From: Acholeplasmatales bacterium
GTDB taxonomy: Bacteria > Bacillota_I > Bacilli_A > ML615J-28 > CAG-313
Assembly (NCBI GenBank): GCA_003539625.1
Contig: DPOU01000009.1
Span: 48,808-112,807 of the forward strand
Direction: 5' to 3'
Length of the DNA stretch: 64,000 nt
Shown here in pieces: positions 10,022 to 19,915 of the stretch; the stretch's first letter is position 1; every line of letters begins with the position of its first letter. The position numbers were made by a program, and so were the translations under genes. A model generated the notes under the pieces. That model searched no databases. It was given only the letters and a program-made list of their open reading frames with translations, and had not been told where the DNA came from.

Positions 10022-12070
10022 ATGTTCAAAATAGCCATTGATGGACCAGCCGGTTCAGGTAAATCAACAATTTCAAAAATACTTGCCCAAGAATTAGGAT
10101 TTGAATACATAGATACTGGCGCAATGTATCGTGCTATTACACTAAAAGCAATGCGTTTAGGTATTGATATGAATGATGAAAATGCCTATGGTTTTTTGAA
10201 AAATACTGAACTTGATATTTGTAATGGTCGTTTCATAATGGATGGTGAAGATGTTAGTGAAGCTATCAGATCAGTAGACGTTACTAACCAAGTTTCAACT
10301 CCTTCCAAAATAGGTTGCGTCCGTGATTTTCTTGTCGATTATCAACGCAAAATAAGCAATTCAAAAAATTGCATTATGGATGGACGTGACATTGGAACAG
10401 TTGTGCTAAAAGATGCACCACTGAAAATCTATCTAGATGCGACAGTACTATGTCGCGCTAAACGTAGAATGCTTGAAAGAGCAGAAAAAGGAATTGTTTT
10501 ACCACTTGAAGAAACAATTCAAGAAATTGAAATACGAGATTGGAAAGATTCAACTCGTAAACACAGTCCTCTACGTTGTGCAGAGGATGCGGTAGTCATT
10601 GATAGTACCGATTTATCAATTGATGAAGTAGTTAGTCGGATTATACAATTAGTTAATGAGAGGAAAAACAAAATGAGTAAAAGCGCTTACAAAGAAGGAC
10701 AAATCGTAAAGGGTTGCATTATCAATGTTACTAAAGATGCAATCTATCTAATCTTAGGCGATGAAACAAAAGCTGTAATTTATAGCAATGACTTAAAAGA
10801 CTATAATGAAGGGCAAAAGCTTTATAATATCTATCATGAAGGTGAAGAATTTGAAGCTACTGTTAAAAGTGTTACAAAAGACAAAAAGACAGGCGAACCA
10901 CTTTGCATTTTGTCAACTAAATTAGAAGATGAAAAAGAGAAATTAAATCTATTTGAAGAAATTAAGGAAAAAGATGAAATTATTAAAGCGAAAGTTGTAA
11001 AAGTTACTGCAGCTGGTGCTGATTTAGATTATCAAGGATTTAAATTATTCTTACCTATCAAATTTATCGATTTAAAAGAAGAAGCATTAAAGAACTTAAG
11101 AGGTCAAATGCTTGATGTTATGGTATTATATGTAAATAAAGATCGTCTTCAAGTTACTGTTTCAAATGTAATGGCAATGAAAAAACAATATCGTCTTGCT
11201 AAAGAAGCTGCATATGCTGCATTAGCTGTAGATATGGTTGTAGAAGGCGAAGTTGTTAACGTTTTACCATACGGTGCCATAGTTAGTCTTGGTGAAGTAA
11301 GTGGCTTATTACATCAATCAGAAATAGATCATAAACCTGTTCGTAATGTTAGCAACAGATTAAAAGTTGGTGACAAAGTACAAGTTAAGATTATTGGTAT
11401 TGACGGAAATAAAATTTCTTTATCAATGAAAGCACTTGTTAAACATCCTTGGGATGTATTAAAAGAACAATATCATGTTGGTGACGTATTTGAAGGTCAC
11501 GTTGAAAAGATTATTCCTGCAGGTTTAATTATAAAACTTACTGATGATTATTCAGGCTTAATGCCAAGAAGTGAATATTCATGGTTCAGCAATGTTAAAA
11601 TTGAAGATGAAGTAACTGAAGGTTCTACATTAACAGTTAAAGTTTTAAATATTGATGATGCTAAAAAACGTGTAAGTTTATCACACAAAGCTACACTAGA
11701 TAATACTTGGGCAGATGTCCGTTTACATCGTGGCGACAAGATTATGGTTACAGTTGCATCTGTTAACGATCGTGGTGCATTAGTTAACTATAAAAATGTT
11801 CAAGGTTTCTTACCAGTAAATGAAGTAACTTCAACTAAACGTATTACACGTGTTGATGAAGTTTACCCAGTTGGTACTGAAGTAGAAGTAATGGTACAAG
11901 ATTGCGATCCGAGCGTAGCTAAATTACGTGTAAGTTCAAAAGCAATTGAAGTTGCTAAAGAAAGAGAAAGCTTTGATAAATATTTTGCAGAACAAGCAAA
12001 AGAAACTCCAACAAGCACAATAGGTGACCTAATCGGCAACCTTAACTTAGACGATAAGGAAGAAAAATAG
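10022..12070 (+). CDS. cmk-rpsA: Cytidylate kinase fused to ribosomal protein S1
   Basis: A single 682-codon frame joins two usually adjacent genes. Residues 1-217 are a (d)CMP kinase: P-loop GPAGSGKST, DTGAMYRAIT, and MDGRDIGTVVL. From residue 218 there are about five S1 OB-fold repeats (starting near 227, 316, 405, 487 and 570), as in S1/YpfD proteins that bind mRNA on the 30S subunit. There is no stop between them. However, GAGAGG at 10658-10663 sits nine bases before an in-frame ATG at 10673 (MSKSAYKEGQ), exactly where a separate rpsA gene would begin. Both a fusion and a free 465-residue S1 may therefore be made. der follows three bases after the stop. Confidence 0.9.
   Translation: MFKIAIDGPAGSGKSTISKILAQELGFEYIDTGAMYRAITLKAMRLGIDMNDENAYGFLKNTELDICNGRFIMDGEDVSEAIRSVDVTNQVSTPSKIGCVRDFLVDYQRKISNSKNCIMDGRDIGTVVLKDAPLKIYLDATVLCRAKRRMLERAEKGIVLPLEETIQEIEIRDWKDSTRKHSPLRCAEDAVVIDSTDLSIDEVVSRIIQLVNERKNKMSKSAYKEGQIVKGCIINVTKDAIYLILGDETKAVIYSNDLKDYNEGQKLYNIYHEGEEFEATVKSVTKDKKTGEPLCILSTKLEDEKEKLNLFEEIKEKDEIIKAKVVKVTAAGADLDYQGFKLFLPIKFIDLKEEALKNLRGQMLDVMVLYVNKDRLQVTVSNVMAMKKQYRLAKEAAYAALAVDMVVEGEVVNVLPYGAIVSLGEVSGLLHQSEIDHKPVRNVSNRLKVGDKVQVKIIGIDGNKISLSMKALVKHPWDVLKEQYHVGDVFEGHVEKIIPAGLIIKLTDDYSGLMPRSEYSWFSNVKIEDEVTEGSTLTVKVLNIDDAKKRVSLSHKATLDNTWADVRLHRGDKIMVTVASVNDRGALVNYKNVQGFLPVNEVTSTKRITRVDEVYPVGTEVEVMVQDCDPSVAKLRVSSKAIEVAKERESFDKYFAEQAKETPTSTIGDLIGNLNLDDKEEK
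10658..10675 (+). promoter_or_regulatory. Internal ribosome binding site and ATG for free S1
   Basis: GAGAGG, nine-base spacer, ATG in frame inside the cmk-rpsA fusion. It is a well-formed initiation site at the domain boundary. Confidence 0.6.
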
Positions 12071-12073
12071 TCT

Positions 12074-13384
12074 ATGAAAAGAGGTACAGTAGCGATTATT
12101 GGGCGTCCTAATGTTGGAAAATCAAGCCTATTTAACCGACTTTCTGGCGATAAACTAGCAATCACAGATGATGCTAGTGGTATTACCCGAGATCGCTTGT
12201 ACACTAAATGCGAATGGCTAAATCAAGAATTTTCAATTATTGATACTGGTGGAATTGAACTTAAAAATGTTCCATTTATGGAAGAAATAAAAGCTCAAGC
12301 TCAACTAGCAATTGATGAGGCCGATGTAATAATCTTAGTAACTGATGGCAGAGTTGGTGTTACTAATGGAGATAAAGATGTTATTAAAATTCTTCACAAA
12401 AGTAAAAAACCTGTTATCGTTGCGGCAAACAAAATAGACGACGTAAAATTCATGGATAATATCTATGAATTTTATAATTTAGGCGTAGATGATGTTATTG
12501 CCGTGAGTGCATTACATGGAATTGGTGTTGGTGATTTACTCGATAAAGTAGTAGAATTATTACCAGAAAAAAAAGAAAAAAGATACGATGATGCGGTAGA
12601 ATTTTGTATCATCGGCCAACCTAACGTTGGTAAAAGTTCACTTACTAATGCAATACTAGGAACTGAAAGAGTTATTGTTAGTGATATAGCAGGAACAACT
12701 AGAGACGCAATTGACTCAAAATTTACTAGAGATGGTAAAAATTACGTTGTTATTGATACCGCTGGTATTAGAAAACAAGGTAAGATATACGAAAATGCAG
12801 AAAAATATAGTGTTCTACGTGCAATTAAAGCAATTGAACGTTCGGAAGTAGTTTTATTTGTCTTAGATGGAACTAAAGAAATAGAAGAACAAGATAAACG
12901 TATAGCTGGTTATGCGGCAGAATATAATAAAGCAGTTATTATAGTTGTCAATAAATGGGATGCTGTTGATAAAGACGAGAAATCAATGAAAGAATTTACA
13001 GAAAAAATCAGAAAGAATTTCTTATTTATCAGTTACGCACCAATTGTATTTGTTTCAGCGTTAAAGAATCAACGTATTCAAACTTTATTCGAACAAATAA
13101 AAATAGTATACGAAAACTACACTCGTCGTATTGCAACCAATGTATTAAACGATATAATACTTGACGCTTCAATAATGAATCAAGCTCCAATATTTAACGG
13201 AGATCGTATAAGAGTATATTATGGATCACAGGTTGATATTAAACCACCAACATTTGTTTTATTTGTTAATGATCCTAATTATATGCACTTTTCATATCAA
13301 CGATATTTAGAAAACCGTTTTAGATCGGCATTTATGCTAGAGGGAACACCAATAAAGTTAGTTTTAAGAAAGCGAGAAAATTAA
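12074..13384 (+). CDS. der: Ribosome-assembly GTPase Der (EngA)
   Basis: Double-GTPase required for 50S subunit maturation; 436 residues, full length. G domain 1 has GRPNVGKSSLFN (residues 8-19), DTGG and NKID; G domain 2 has GQPNVGKSSLTN (about 180), DTAGIRK and NKWD. A C-terminal KH-like domain ends in the basic tail LVLRKREN. An AAGGA in the last rpsA codons serves as ribosome binding site, and the stop overlaps the gpsA start by one base, so cmk-rpsA-der-gpsA is one operon, as in Bacillus. Confidence 0.97.
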   Translation: MKRGTVAIIGRPNVGKSSLFNRLSGDKLAITDDASGITRDRLYTKCEWLNQEFSIIDTGGIELKNVPFMEEIKAQAQLAIDEADVIILVTDGRVGVTNGDKDVIKILHKSKKPVIVAANKIDDVKFMDNIYEFYNLGVDDVIAVSALHGIGVGDLLDKVVELLPEKKEKRYDDAVEFCIIGQPNVGKSSLTNAILGTERVIVSDIAGTTRDAIDSKFTRDGKNYVVIDTAGIRKQGKIYENAEKYSVLRAIKAIERSEVVLFVLDGTKEIEEQDKRIAGYAAEYNKAVIIVVNKWDAVDKDEKSMKEFTEKIRKNFLFISYAPIVFVSALKNQRIQTLFEQIKIVYENYTRRIATNVLNDIILDASIMNQAPIFNGDRIRVYYGSQVDIKPPTFVLFVNDPNYMHFSYQRYLENRFRSAFMLEGTPIKLVLRKREN

Positions 13385-14385
13385 TGAGTAAAGTAACTGT
13401 TATAGGAGCCGGAAGTTGGGGTAGTGCTCTAACAAGAATACTAGGTGACAATAATAATGAAGTATTATTGTATGATAGAGATGAAAAGACAGTTGATGAA
13501 ATTAATAATTTTCATACTAATATAAATAAATTACCTGTTGGTAAATTACCAGAGACAGTAAAAGCTACAACTGATGTTAAAAAAGCTATTGACTTTTCTG
13601 ATATTATAGTTATTAGTGTACCAACTAAAGTCTTAAGAACCGTTTTAGAACAAATTGCACACGTTATTACAACCCCTAAGCTTTTTGTCAATACTTCAAA
13701 AGGCTTAGAACCAGTTACATTCTTGAGAGTCTCAGAAGTTGTAAAACAAGTAATTGATAGTAAATACATTAAAGGGTTTGTAGCGCTTACGGGGCCATCA
13801 CATGCCGAAGAAGTAATACAACAACTTCCAACAACAATTTGTTCAGTATCAGAAAAACATGATGATGCTAAACTAATTCAAAAATTATTTAATAATTCAA
13901 CATACTTCAGAGTATATACTGGTCATGATCTGATTGGCTCTGAATTATGTAGTTCAATAAAAAACGTATATGCGATTGCTTCAGGAATGCTTGAAGGATT
14001 GGGATATGGAGATAATGCTAGAGCTGGCCTAATATCTAGAGCTCTTGTTGAACTGCGTAGAATAGTTGTAGCTATGGGTGGAAAAGAAGAAACAATATAT
14101 GGCTTAACTGGTGTAGGCGATTTAGTTGTAACAACGACATCACATCACTCTAGAAACTACCAAGCAGGGGTAAAACTTGCAACTGGAAAAAATCTTGAAG
14201 AAACGATTGCTTCAATGGCTATGGTAGTTGAGGGTGCAAGAACTGCAGAAGCTATCTATAACGCTTCAAAAAAGATGAATTTAGAAACTCCGATTATTGA
14301 TGCGGTATACCGCGTTATATATGAAAAAGAAGACGTAAATAAGGCTGTTTTAGAGCTTATGAGTCGTTCTTTAAAGGATGAATAG
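13384..14385 (+). CDS. gpsA: Glycerol-3-phosphate dehydrogenase [NAD(P)+]
   Basis: Reduces dihydroxyacetone phosphate to sn-glycerol-3-phosphate, the PlsY substrate for phospholipid synthesis; cytosolic. At 333 residues it is the usual length. The N-terminal dinucleotide motif is GAGSWGSAL (residues 7-15). The substrate-binding region has NTSKGLE, ALTGPSHAEEV and the SIKNVYAIASGMLEGLGYGDN block with the catalytic lysine. The start overlaps the der stop (TAATG), and a terminator follows at once. Confidence 0.97.
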   Translation: MSKVTVIGAGSWGSALTRILGDNNNEVLLYDRDEKTVDEINNFHTNINKLPVGKLPETVKATTDVKKAIDFSDIIVISVPTKVLRTVLEQIAHVITTPKLFVNTSKGLEPVTFLRVSEVVKQVIDSKYIKGFVALTGPSHAEEVIQQLPTTICSVSEKHDDAKLIQKLFNNSTYFRVYTGHDLIGSELCSSIKNVYAIASGMLEGLGYGDNARAGLISRALVELRRIVVAMGGKEETIYGLTGVGDLVVTTTSHHSRNYQAGVKLATGKNLEETIASMAMVVEGARTAEAIYNASKKMNLETPIIDAVYRVIYEKEDVNKAVLELMSRSLKDE

Positions 14386-14390
14386 AGGAA

Positions 14391-14417
14391 AGATTGGTTA
14401 AAAAACCGGTCTTTTTT
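14391..14417 (+). terminator. Terminator of the cmk-rpsA-der-gpsA operon
   Basis: AGATTGGTT pairs with AACCGGTCT through two G-T wobbles, three-base loop, followed by a T run. Confidence 0.8.
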
Positions 14418-14447
14418 TAGTTAAAAATTAATTTTAATACAAAATTA

Positions 14448-14477
14448 ATTGCAAAAGCTGATAATCGGTGTTATAAT
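14448..14477 (+). promoter_or_regulatory. Promoter of the InlB-repeat lipoprotein
   Basis: TTGCAA, 18-base spacer, TATAAT with extended -10 (TGTTATAAT). GGAAAGGA precedes the ATG. Confidence 0.65.
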
Positions 14478-14511
14478 AAACTTGTAAAAATAGGAAAGGA
14501 ATTTAAAAAAA

Positions 14512-16416
14512 ATGTCAAAACTTTGTAAAAGAATACTATTAATTCTTGCAGTGTTTAGTTCATTTTTGACTTTATTTGCTTGTTCTGCAATTCAAATTGA
14601 CACATACCACGTAGAACTTCCTCAAGATAAATATCAATTGAGAGTAGGTCAAGAAATTGAAGCTTTACCAATAGTTTCAAAAAATGGTCAAGAATGTGAT
14701 TTAGAAGTATCATATCATTCATACGATGCTTCAATTGCAACTTATGTAGATGGCAAAATCGTTGCTTTAAAATCCGGAGAGGTGCGAATTAAAGTAACTT
14801 TAAAAAACAATTCAAAAGTTTATGCTACAGCTTTAGTTACTGTCGTAAACGATGATTCTTTAATTGTAGATTTCAATTATGAAAAAACAATGATTAAAGG
14901 AACTACTCAATTGTTAACTTATGAATTGTTGGTAGAAAAAAATCGAAAATTAACTTTTACATCAAGTAACGAAAATGTAGCTACTATCGATAAATTAGGA
15001 AACATCAAAGCAATCACAGTAGGTACTACAACAATCGAAACTATTGTAAGCTCACTTTATGATGAAGGTGTTTCAAAAACTTACAAATTAGTGATTGAAG
15101 TAAAAGATTTAACATTCGCAATAAATTACGTACTAGATGGTGGTACTAATTCGGAAAATAATCCAAATGAATATGTACCTGAAAAATTACCATTGTTATT
15201 AGAAAATCCTACTAAGAGTGGATATAAATTTGTTGGCTGGTACGATAATGAAAATTTCACTGGAGAAGCTATAACTGAAATTTCAGCTGGCACAATGGGG
15301 GATGTCACTCTATATGCTAAATGGAATGCCCTTGATTATAGAATTTCTTATGAATTAAACGGTGGAACAAATGCAGAAAACCCTGATGGATATGATGTAT
15401 CAGATCTTCCAGTTAGTTTACATGCTCCTAGTAGAACCGGTTACATTTTCAAAGGTTGGTATATGGGTGAAAACCGTGTACTTGCTATTCCAGTAGGAAC
15501 TACTGGTAATGTAGTTGTTTCCGCAAAATGGGAACCAATAACTTATACAATTGATTTTGATAATAATGGTGGTTTACCAACTTTATCTTCAATCGATTAT
15601 ACAATTGAATCTGATAGCTTTACTTTACAAGAAATAACTAAAGTAGGATATACATTTGATGGTTGGTATAATGGTGAAACTAAAGTAACTGAAATAACAA
15701 CTGGTACATGTGGAAACATGACACTAGTTGCAAAATGGACTGCTGATTTATATACTATTAGTTATGACCTAGCTGATGGTGTAAATAATCCAGAAAATCC
15801 AACATCTTATACAATTGAAAGTGGTTTAATTACTCTAAAAGATCCTACAAAAGAAGGCTATACTTTTGTGGGCTGGTATAATGGAGAACAATTAGTAACA
15901 ATAATTGATTCTAACACACTTGAAAACATTACGCTTACTGCTAAATGGAAAATTACTACTGATCATGAAGGTACTGAAGATGATCCATATAGTGTTGATG
16001 ATGCATTAAAAGTAGCTGGTACACTTACTAAAGGTAATTCCACAACTGATAAGTATTATATAAAAGGTATAGTTTCTGAAATTACCGAACTTAGTACTTC
16101 ATATGGCAATGCTACATTTAAAATTACAGTTGATGGTAAAACGATTCTTGTTTTCCGTGCAAAAAATGAAGGTAACCAAAACTTTACTAGTACCGACGAT
16201 TTATACGTAGGCGATGAAGTTGTAATTTATGGAAATATAACTAATTATAATGGTACATTAGAAATAACTAATTGTTATGTTGTTTCTAATAATAAAGTTG
16301 CTAGACCTGAGCCTATTGAAGAGCCTGAAGTAGTAGATAAGACACTTCAAGAAATTATTGATATGGATGATGCAACTAATAAAGAAGCCTCATATAAAAT
16401 CACCGTAATGTATTAG
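14512..16416 (+). CDS. InlB-repeat surface lipoprotein, 5' part before a frameshift
   Basis: A lipoprotein signal is visible: basic MSKLCKRILL, hydrophobic stretch, lipobox LFAC with Cys24. A bacterial Ig-like region follows (to about 200), then four InlB B-repeats (Listeria-Bacteroides type; each with GY.F.GWY and ending AKW) between about 205 and 475. Next come an OB-like domain (DDPYSVDDALKV...) and the start of a second one. The frame runs into TAG at 16414-16416, but the protein clearly continues one base over: restoring one G near 16405 joins it to the next entry, giving about 1,198 residues. Likely a cell-surface adhesion or ligand-binding protein; the ligand is unknown. Confidence 0.85.
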   Translation: MSKLCKRILLILAVFSSFLTLFACSAIQIDTYHVELPQDKYQLRVGQEIEALPIVSKNGQECDLEVSYHSYDASIATYVDGKIVALKSGEVRIKVTLKNNSKVYATALVTVVNDDSLIVDFNYEKTMIKGTTQLLTYELLVEKNRKLTFTSSNENVATIDKLGNIKAITVGTTTIETIVSSLYDEGVSKTYKLVIEVKDLTFAINYVLDGGTNSENNPNEYVPEKLPLLLENPTKSGYKFVGWYDNENFTGEAITEISAGTMGDVTLYAKWNALDYRISYELNGGTNAENPDGYDVSDLPVSLHAPSRTGYIFKGWYMGENRVLAIPVGTTGNVVVSAKWEPITYTIDFDNNGGLPTLSSIDYTIESDSFTLQEITKVGYTFDGWYNGETKVTEITTGTCGNMTLVAKWTADLYTISYDLADGVNNPENPTSYTIESGLITLKDPTKEGYTFVGWYNGEQLVTIIDSNTLENITLTAKWKITTDHEGTEDDPYSVDDALKVAGTLTKGNSTTDKYYIKGIVSEITELSTSYGNATFKITVDGKTILVFRAKNEGNQNFTSTDDLYVGDEVVIYGNITNYNGTLEITNCYVVSNNKVARPEPIEEPEVVDKTLQEIIDMDDATNKEASYKITVMY

Positions 16417-18107
16417 GTTGGGGTAAAAGTTTGACAAGTTATGATACAACTGCAAATAAATACGGAAACATGATAGTTAGTGATTTAGAAAGCCTTAATA
16501 AAATAGTTGTATTTGGTGCTACTGCAACAATTTCTGCTTTAGTTTGGGATTCAACTAATGGTAAATATACATATACTAATAAACAAGACTTCTTAACAAA
16601 TGCTATCACTAAATCAATAAACATTGGTGATACACTAGAGTTAATTGTTATTAGAGATTCATATAATGGTAATACTCAATTGAATGCAATAGTGACTAAA
16701 GTTACACCTAAACCAGCAGTTACTTCTAACCTTATCTTTGATTTAGATGGTGGAATATGTGATAATTTACCTACTACATATGAAGAAGGTAAAGAATTAG
16801 TATTACCAACGCCAACAAAAGATGGCTATGACTTTTTAGGTTGGGAATATAACGGCACAGTAATCACAGTTATTGCACCTACTATGACTGGTGATTTAGC
16901 TTTAAAAGCAAAATGGCAAAAAGAAGATACTACGAAAGCTTATTTCAAAAAGGTAACTGATGTTTCTGAATTAACTGAAGATGCTATGTACTTAATTGTA
17001 TATGAAAGTGGAGAAAAGGCATTTGCTTTTGATAGTTCACTAACTTCTAAACTTGATGTTGCTAAAAACTATAAAGAGTTTGATATTACATCATTAGGAA
17101 TATTAGTAAATGAGGAATCTAAATCAGTTATATTTAAAATTGCAAAAAATACTGATGGTAGTTATGCTATTTTAGCATCAAATGGTAATTACATTTATCA
17201 TACTGGTACTAAAAATACTCTTAGTGAAGAAAAAAAGGTAAATAATTCAAAACACACAATTACTTTTGATGCGAACGGAAATGTTATATTAAAAATGTCA
17301 TCTGCGGATTATTCTGTAAGATTTAACTCTGCAGACAGTGATATGAGATTCAGATATTACAAGTCAGGTCAACAATCTATCAGTTTATATAAATATTCTA
17401 CATCAACATCAGAACCATCAACATCACATAAAATTAACTATGCTAACCTTCCGGAAGGAACTACTAATAGTAATCCTACATCTTATACTGAAGGTGAAAC
17501 AATTACTCTAGTTGATCCAGTATTAGCTGGCTATACTTTTGATGGATGGTTTGATAATGCTGAATGTACTGGTACTAAGATTACTGAAATTTCTGCTAGT
17601 TATACAACTGATATAACTTTATATGCAAAATTTACAAAAGATTCTAGTGCTAAAGTAACAAAATGGAAATTAGTTACAGATGCAAGTTCACTAAAAGTTG
17701 GCGATGAAATTGTTATTGCTTCAAATAGTAAAGGCGCGATTGCAGGAAGTTTAAGTGGTAAATTTTTAACTGTAGTAGAGGCAACTTTCAATTCTGGTAA
17801 ATCAGAAATCACTTCATCAATAGCATCTGAGTCAATTTTTGTTTTAGGCGGTGAAGTGGATAAGTGGACATTAACAAATTCTAATGGCAAAATGCTTGGA
17901 GCTTCAGCAGCAAAATCACTTGCTGAAGCCAAAGGAACAACAACATGGAAAATAACTATAGCAAACAATAATGCTACTATTAGTAGTACAAATAATAGTT
18001 ATGGAAGAATTTTGCATAATGTTAGCTCGACTAGATTCTTAAATTATACATCTAATACTAGTGCTAGTATGTTGCTACCTCAAATTTATAAAAAAGTAGT
18101 GGAATAA
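16406..18107 (+). CDS. InlB-repeat surface lipoprotein, 3' part after the frameshift
   Basis: Continuation of the preceding lipoprotein in the -1 frame; the homologous reading begins around 16406 (N-V-L-G-W-G-K), before the first ATG-like or TTG codon at 16431. It contains the rest of the second OB-like domain, a fifth InlB repeat (about 16.73-16.92 kb), a lectin-like region, a sixth InlB repeat (17.43-17.64 kb) and a C-terminal domain beginning KWKLVTDASSLKVGDEIVI. There is no LPXTG anchor or signal peptide, so alone it would stay in the cytosol. It has no ribosome binding site of its own. A sequencing error or a real phase-type mutation would look alike. Confidence 0.8.
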
Positions 18108-18114
18108 CAAAATC

Positions 18115-18139
18115 AGGATGGGAAATTCCCATCCTTTTT
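18115..18139 (+). terminator. Terminator after the InlB-repeat lipoprotein
   Basis: AGGATGGG (18115-18122) pairs with CCCATCCT (18128-18135) around AAATT, then a T run. Confidence 0.85.
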
Positions 18140-18142
18140 GTA

Positions 18143-18169
18143 ACATATTTAGGTATTTGTCATATATTA
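18143..18169 (+). promoter_or_regulatory. Possible sigma-K type promoter of the SpoVIF-like gene
   Basis: AC, 16 bases, CATATATTA fits the Bacillus sigma-K consensus (AC-N16/17-CATANNNTA). Few positions are fixed and the region is AT-rich, so chance is a real alternative. SpoVIF of Bacillus is sigma-K controlled. Confidence 0.35.
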
Positions 18170-18184
18170 TACTGAGGTGTTAAA

Positions 18185-18430
18185 GTGAATTTAAATAAAG
18201 TTATGAATTTTATTTCTGAGAATAATATTCAACCTGATGCGGTATTCGCATTAGTTGAAAAAGTAAGGTATATGGATCTAAATGATGAAGCAAGTATTAG
18301 ACAAGTAATTAAAGATGTATCAGTGCTTGCTGGAAAGAATTTAGATAAAGCAGAAGAGAATAAATTAGTTCGAGACATTATGACAAATGGTGTTAATGAA
18401 AATATTTTTAATTCTTTTAATAAAAAATAA
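18185..18430 (+). CDS. SpoVIF-like sporulation protein
   Basis: An 81-residue protein with an N-terminal helix (LNKVMNFISENNI) and the block DEASIRQVIKDVSVLAGKNL followed by EENKLVRDIM, which resembles stage VI sporulation protein F, a late mother-cell protein needed for spore-coat assembly. GAGGTG precedes the start. The gene stands alone: a terminator lies upstream, and a separate vegetative-type promoter for tldD lies downstream. The call is from recalled family resemblance, so it is moderate; otherwise it is a small soluble helical protein of unknown function. Confidence 0.6.
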   Translation: MNLNKVMNFISENNIQPDAVFALVEKVRYMDLNDEASIRQVIKDVSVLAGKNLDKAEENKLVRDIMTNGVNENIFNSFNKK

Positions 18431-18444
18431 AACTTGTTAATTAA

Positions 18445-18473
18445 TTTACAATAAACACTCCTTGTGGTAAAAT
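18445..18473 (+). promoter_or_regulatory. Promoter of tldD-tldE
   Basis: TTTACA, 17-base spacer, TAAAAT with extended -10 (TGGTAAAAT). Confidence 0.6.
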
Positions 18474-18499
18474 CTTACTGTATATAGGAGGTGTTATTA

Positions 18500-19915
18500 A
18501 TGAGTATCATGCATAAAGAAATGTTTGGTATTAATGAAACTTTAGCAAAAGAAATTCTTGAAGTTGCATTGTCAACTGGTGGAGATTTCGCTGAAGTATA
18601 TATGGAAAAAACAACAAATGAAGTTCTTAGTCTACATTCTGGTAAATTGTCTACCGCAAACGTATCAAAGGTAAAGGGTGCCGCAATTCGTATTATTAAA
18701 GGCGAATTAGAGGTTAACTCATCAATTACCGATTGTACATATGAGAATTTATTAAAAGCAGCTAAGACTTTAGCTGGAAGCTTTAATGATAAGAAACATG
18801 TTGAAGTGCAACCATTTGTTGAAAAGAAAGTAGAACTTGTTGTTAACCCTAAAAATGTTAGAGGGAACGACATAAGTCGTGAAGTTAATTTATTGAAGAC
18901 CGCAAGTGATACAATTTACGCATATAGTAAAGAAATTGTTCAAGTAATTTGTAATTTAACAAAAACGGAAAAACGTATATTTGTTTTTGCCAGTGATTCA
19001 ACTTGGCAAACTGATTATCGTTGCAATACTAGACTTTCTTGTCAAGCTGTTGCTAGCGATGGTAAGGAAATGGAAACTGGTTTTGATTCATTTGGTCGTA
19101 ATCAAGGTATGGAAATGTTTGATGACTTTGATGTTGTTCCTTTCGCAAAACAAGTTGCCCATGATGCTGTAGAAATGCTACATGCTGAACCAATGCAAGG
19201 CGGCGAAATGCCAGTAGTTATTAACAATGGTTTTGGTGGAGTTATCTTACACGAAGCTTGCGTTCATGGATTAGAGGCAACATCAGTCGCAAAAGGCATG
19301 AGTGTATTTTGTAATAAATTAGGACAAAAAGTAGCTAGCGACATTGTTAATGCCGTAGATGATGGAACTAACTTAAATGCTTGGGGTTCAATCAATGTCG
19401 ATGATGAGGGAACTCCTTCAAAGTGCAACGTCTTAATTGAAAATGGTATTTTAAAATCTTATTTAGTTGATAAACGTAATTCAAAGAAGATGAATCATCC
19501 AATCACTGGATCATCTCGTAGAGAATCTTACAAATATCAAACTACTTCAAGAATGACAAACACTTATTTCTTAAATGGTAAATCAACATTTGATGAAATC
19601 ATCAAGAGCACTGAAAAAGGTTTATTCGCTGAAAAAATGGGTGGGGGAAGTGTTAATCCCGCAACCGGTGAATTTAACTTTGCCGTTCAAGTAGGTTACA
19701 TGATTGAAAATGGTAAAATTACTAAACCAGTTAAAGGCGCAACTTTAGTTGGTTCAGGAAAAGACGTTTTACTTCACATTGATATGATTGGCGACAATTT
19801 ATCTTGTGGGTACGGAATGTGCGGTTCAATGAGTGGATCTGTTCCAACAATTGTTGGTCAACCTACCATAAGAGTTTCAAAAATGACTGTTGGTGGAAAA
19901 GGAGGTAACAACTAA
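18500..19915 (+). CDS. tldD: TldD metalloprotease subunit
   Basis: Catalytic subunit of the heterodimeric TldD/TldE zinc protease, which degrades unfolded peptides and matures some peptide products inside the complex; cytosolic. The active-site motif HEACVHGLEA (HExxxH) lies near residue 252, followed by the C-terminal zinc-ligand region with CGYGMCGS. GTG at 18491 would add three residues, but TAGGAGGTG at 18485-18493 points to the ATG at 18500, giving 471 residues. The stop overlaps the next start (TAATG), so the two subunits are coupled. Confidence 0.92.
   Translation: MSIMHKEMFGINETLAKEILEVALSTGGDFAEVYMEKTTNEVLSLHSGKLSTANVSKVKGAAIRIIKGELEVNSSITDCTYENLLKAAKTLAGSFNDKKHVEVQPFVEKKVELVVNPKNVRGNDISREVNLLKTASDTIYAYSKEIVQVICNLTKTEKRIFVFASDSTWQTDYRCNTRLSCQAVASDGKEMETGFDSFGRNQGMEMFDDFDVVPFAKQVAHDAVEMLHAEPMQGGEMPVVINNGFGGVILHEACVHGLEATSVAKGMSVFCNKLGQKVASDIVNAVDDGTNLNAWGSINVDDEGTPSKCNVLIENGILKSYLVDKRNSKKMNHPITGSSRRESYKYQTTSRMTNTYFLNGKSTFDEIIKSTEKGLFAEKMGGGSVNPATGEFNFAVQVGYMIENGKITKPVKGATLVGSGKDVLLHIDMIGDNLSCGYGMCGSMSGSVPTIVGQPTIRVSKMTVGGKGGNN

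Noticed and set aside
15100..17650. Repeated GWY/AKW-encoding DNA as a possible satellite or CRISPR-like repeat
   Set aside because: The repeats are at protein level only (InlB B-repeats of about 65-70 residues) with diverged DNA.
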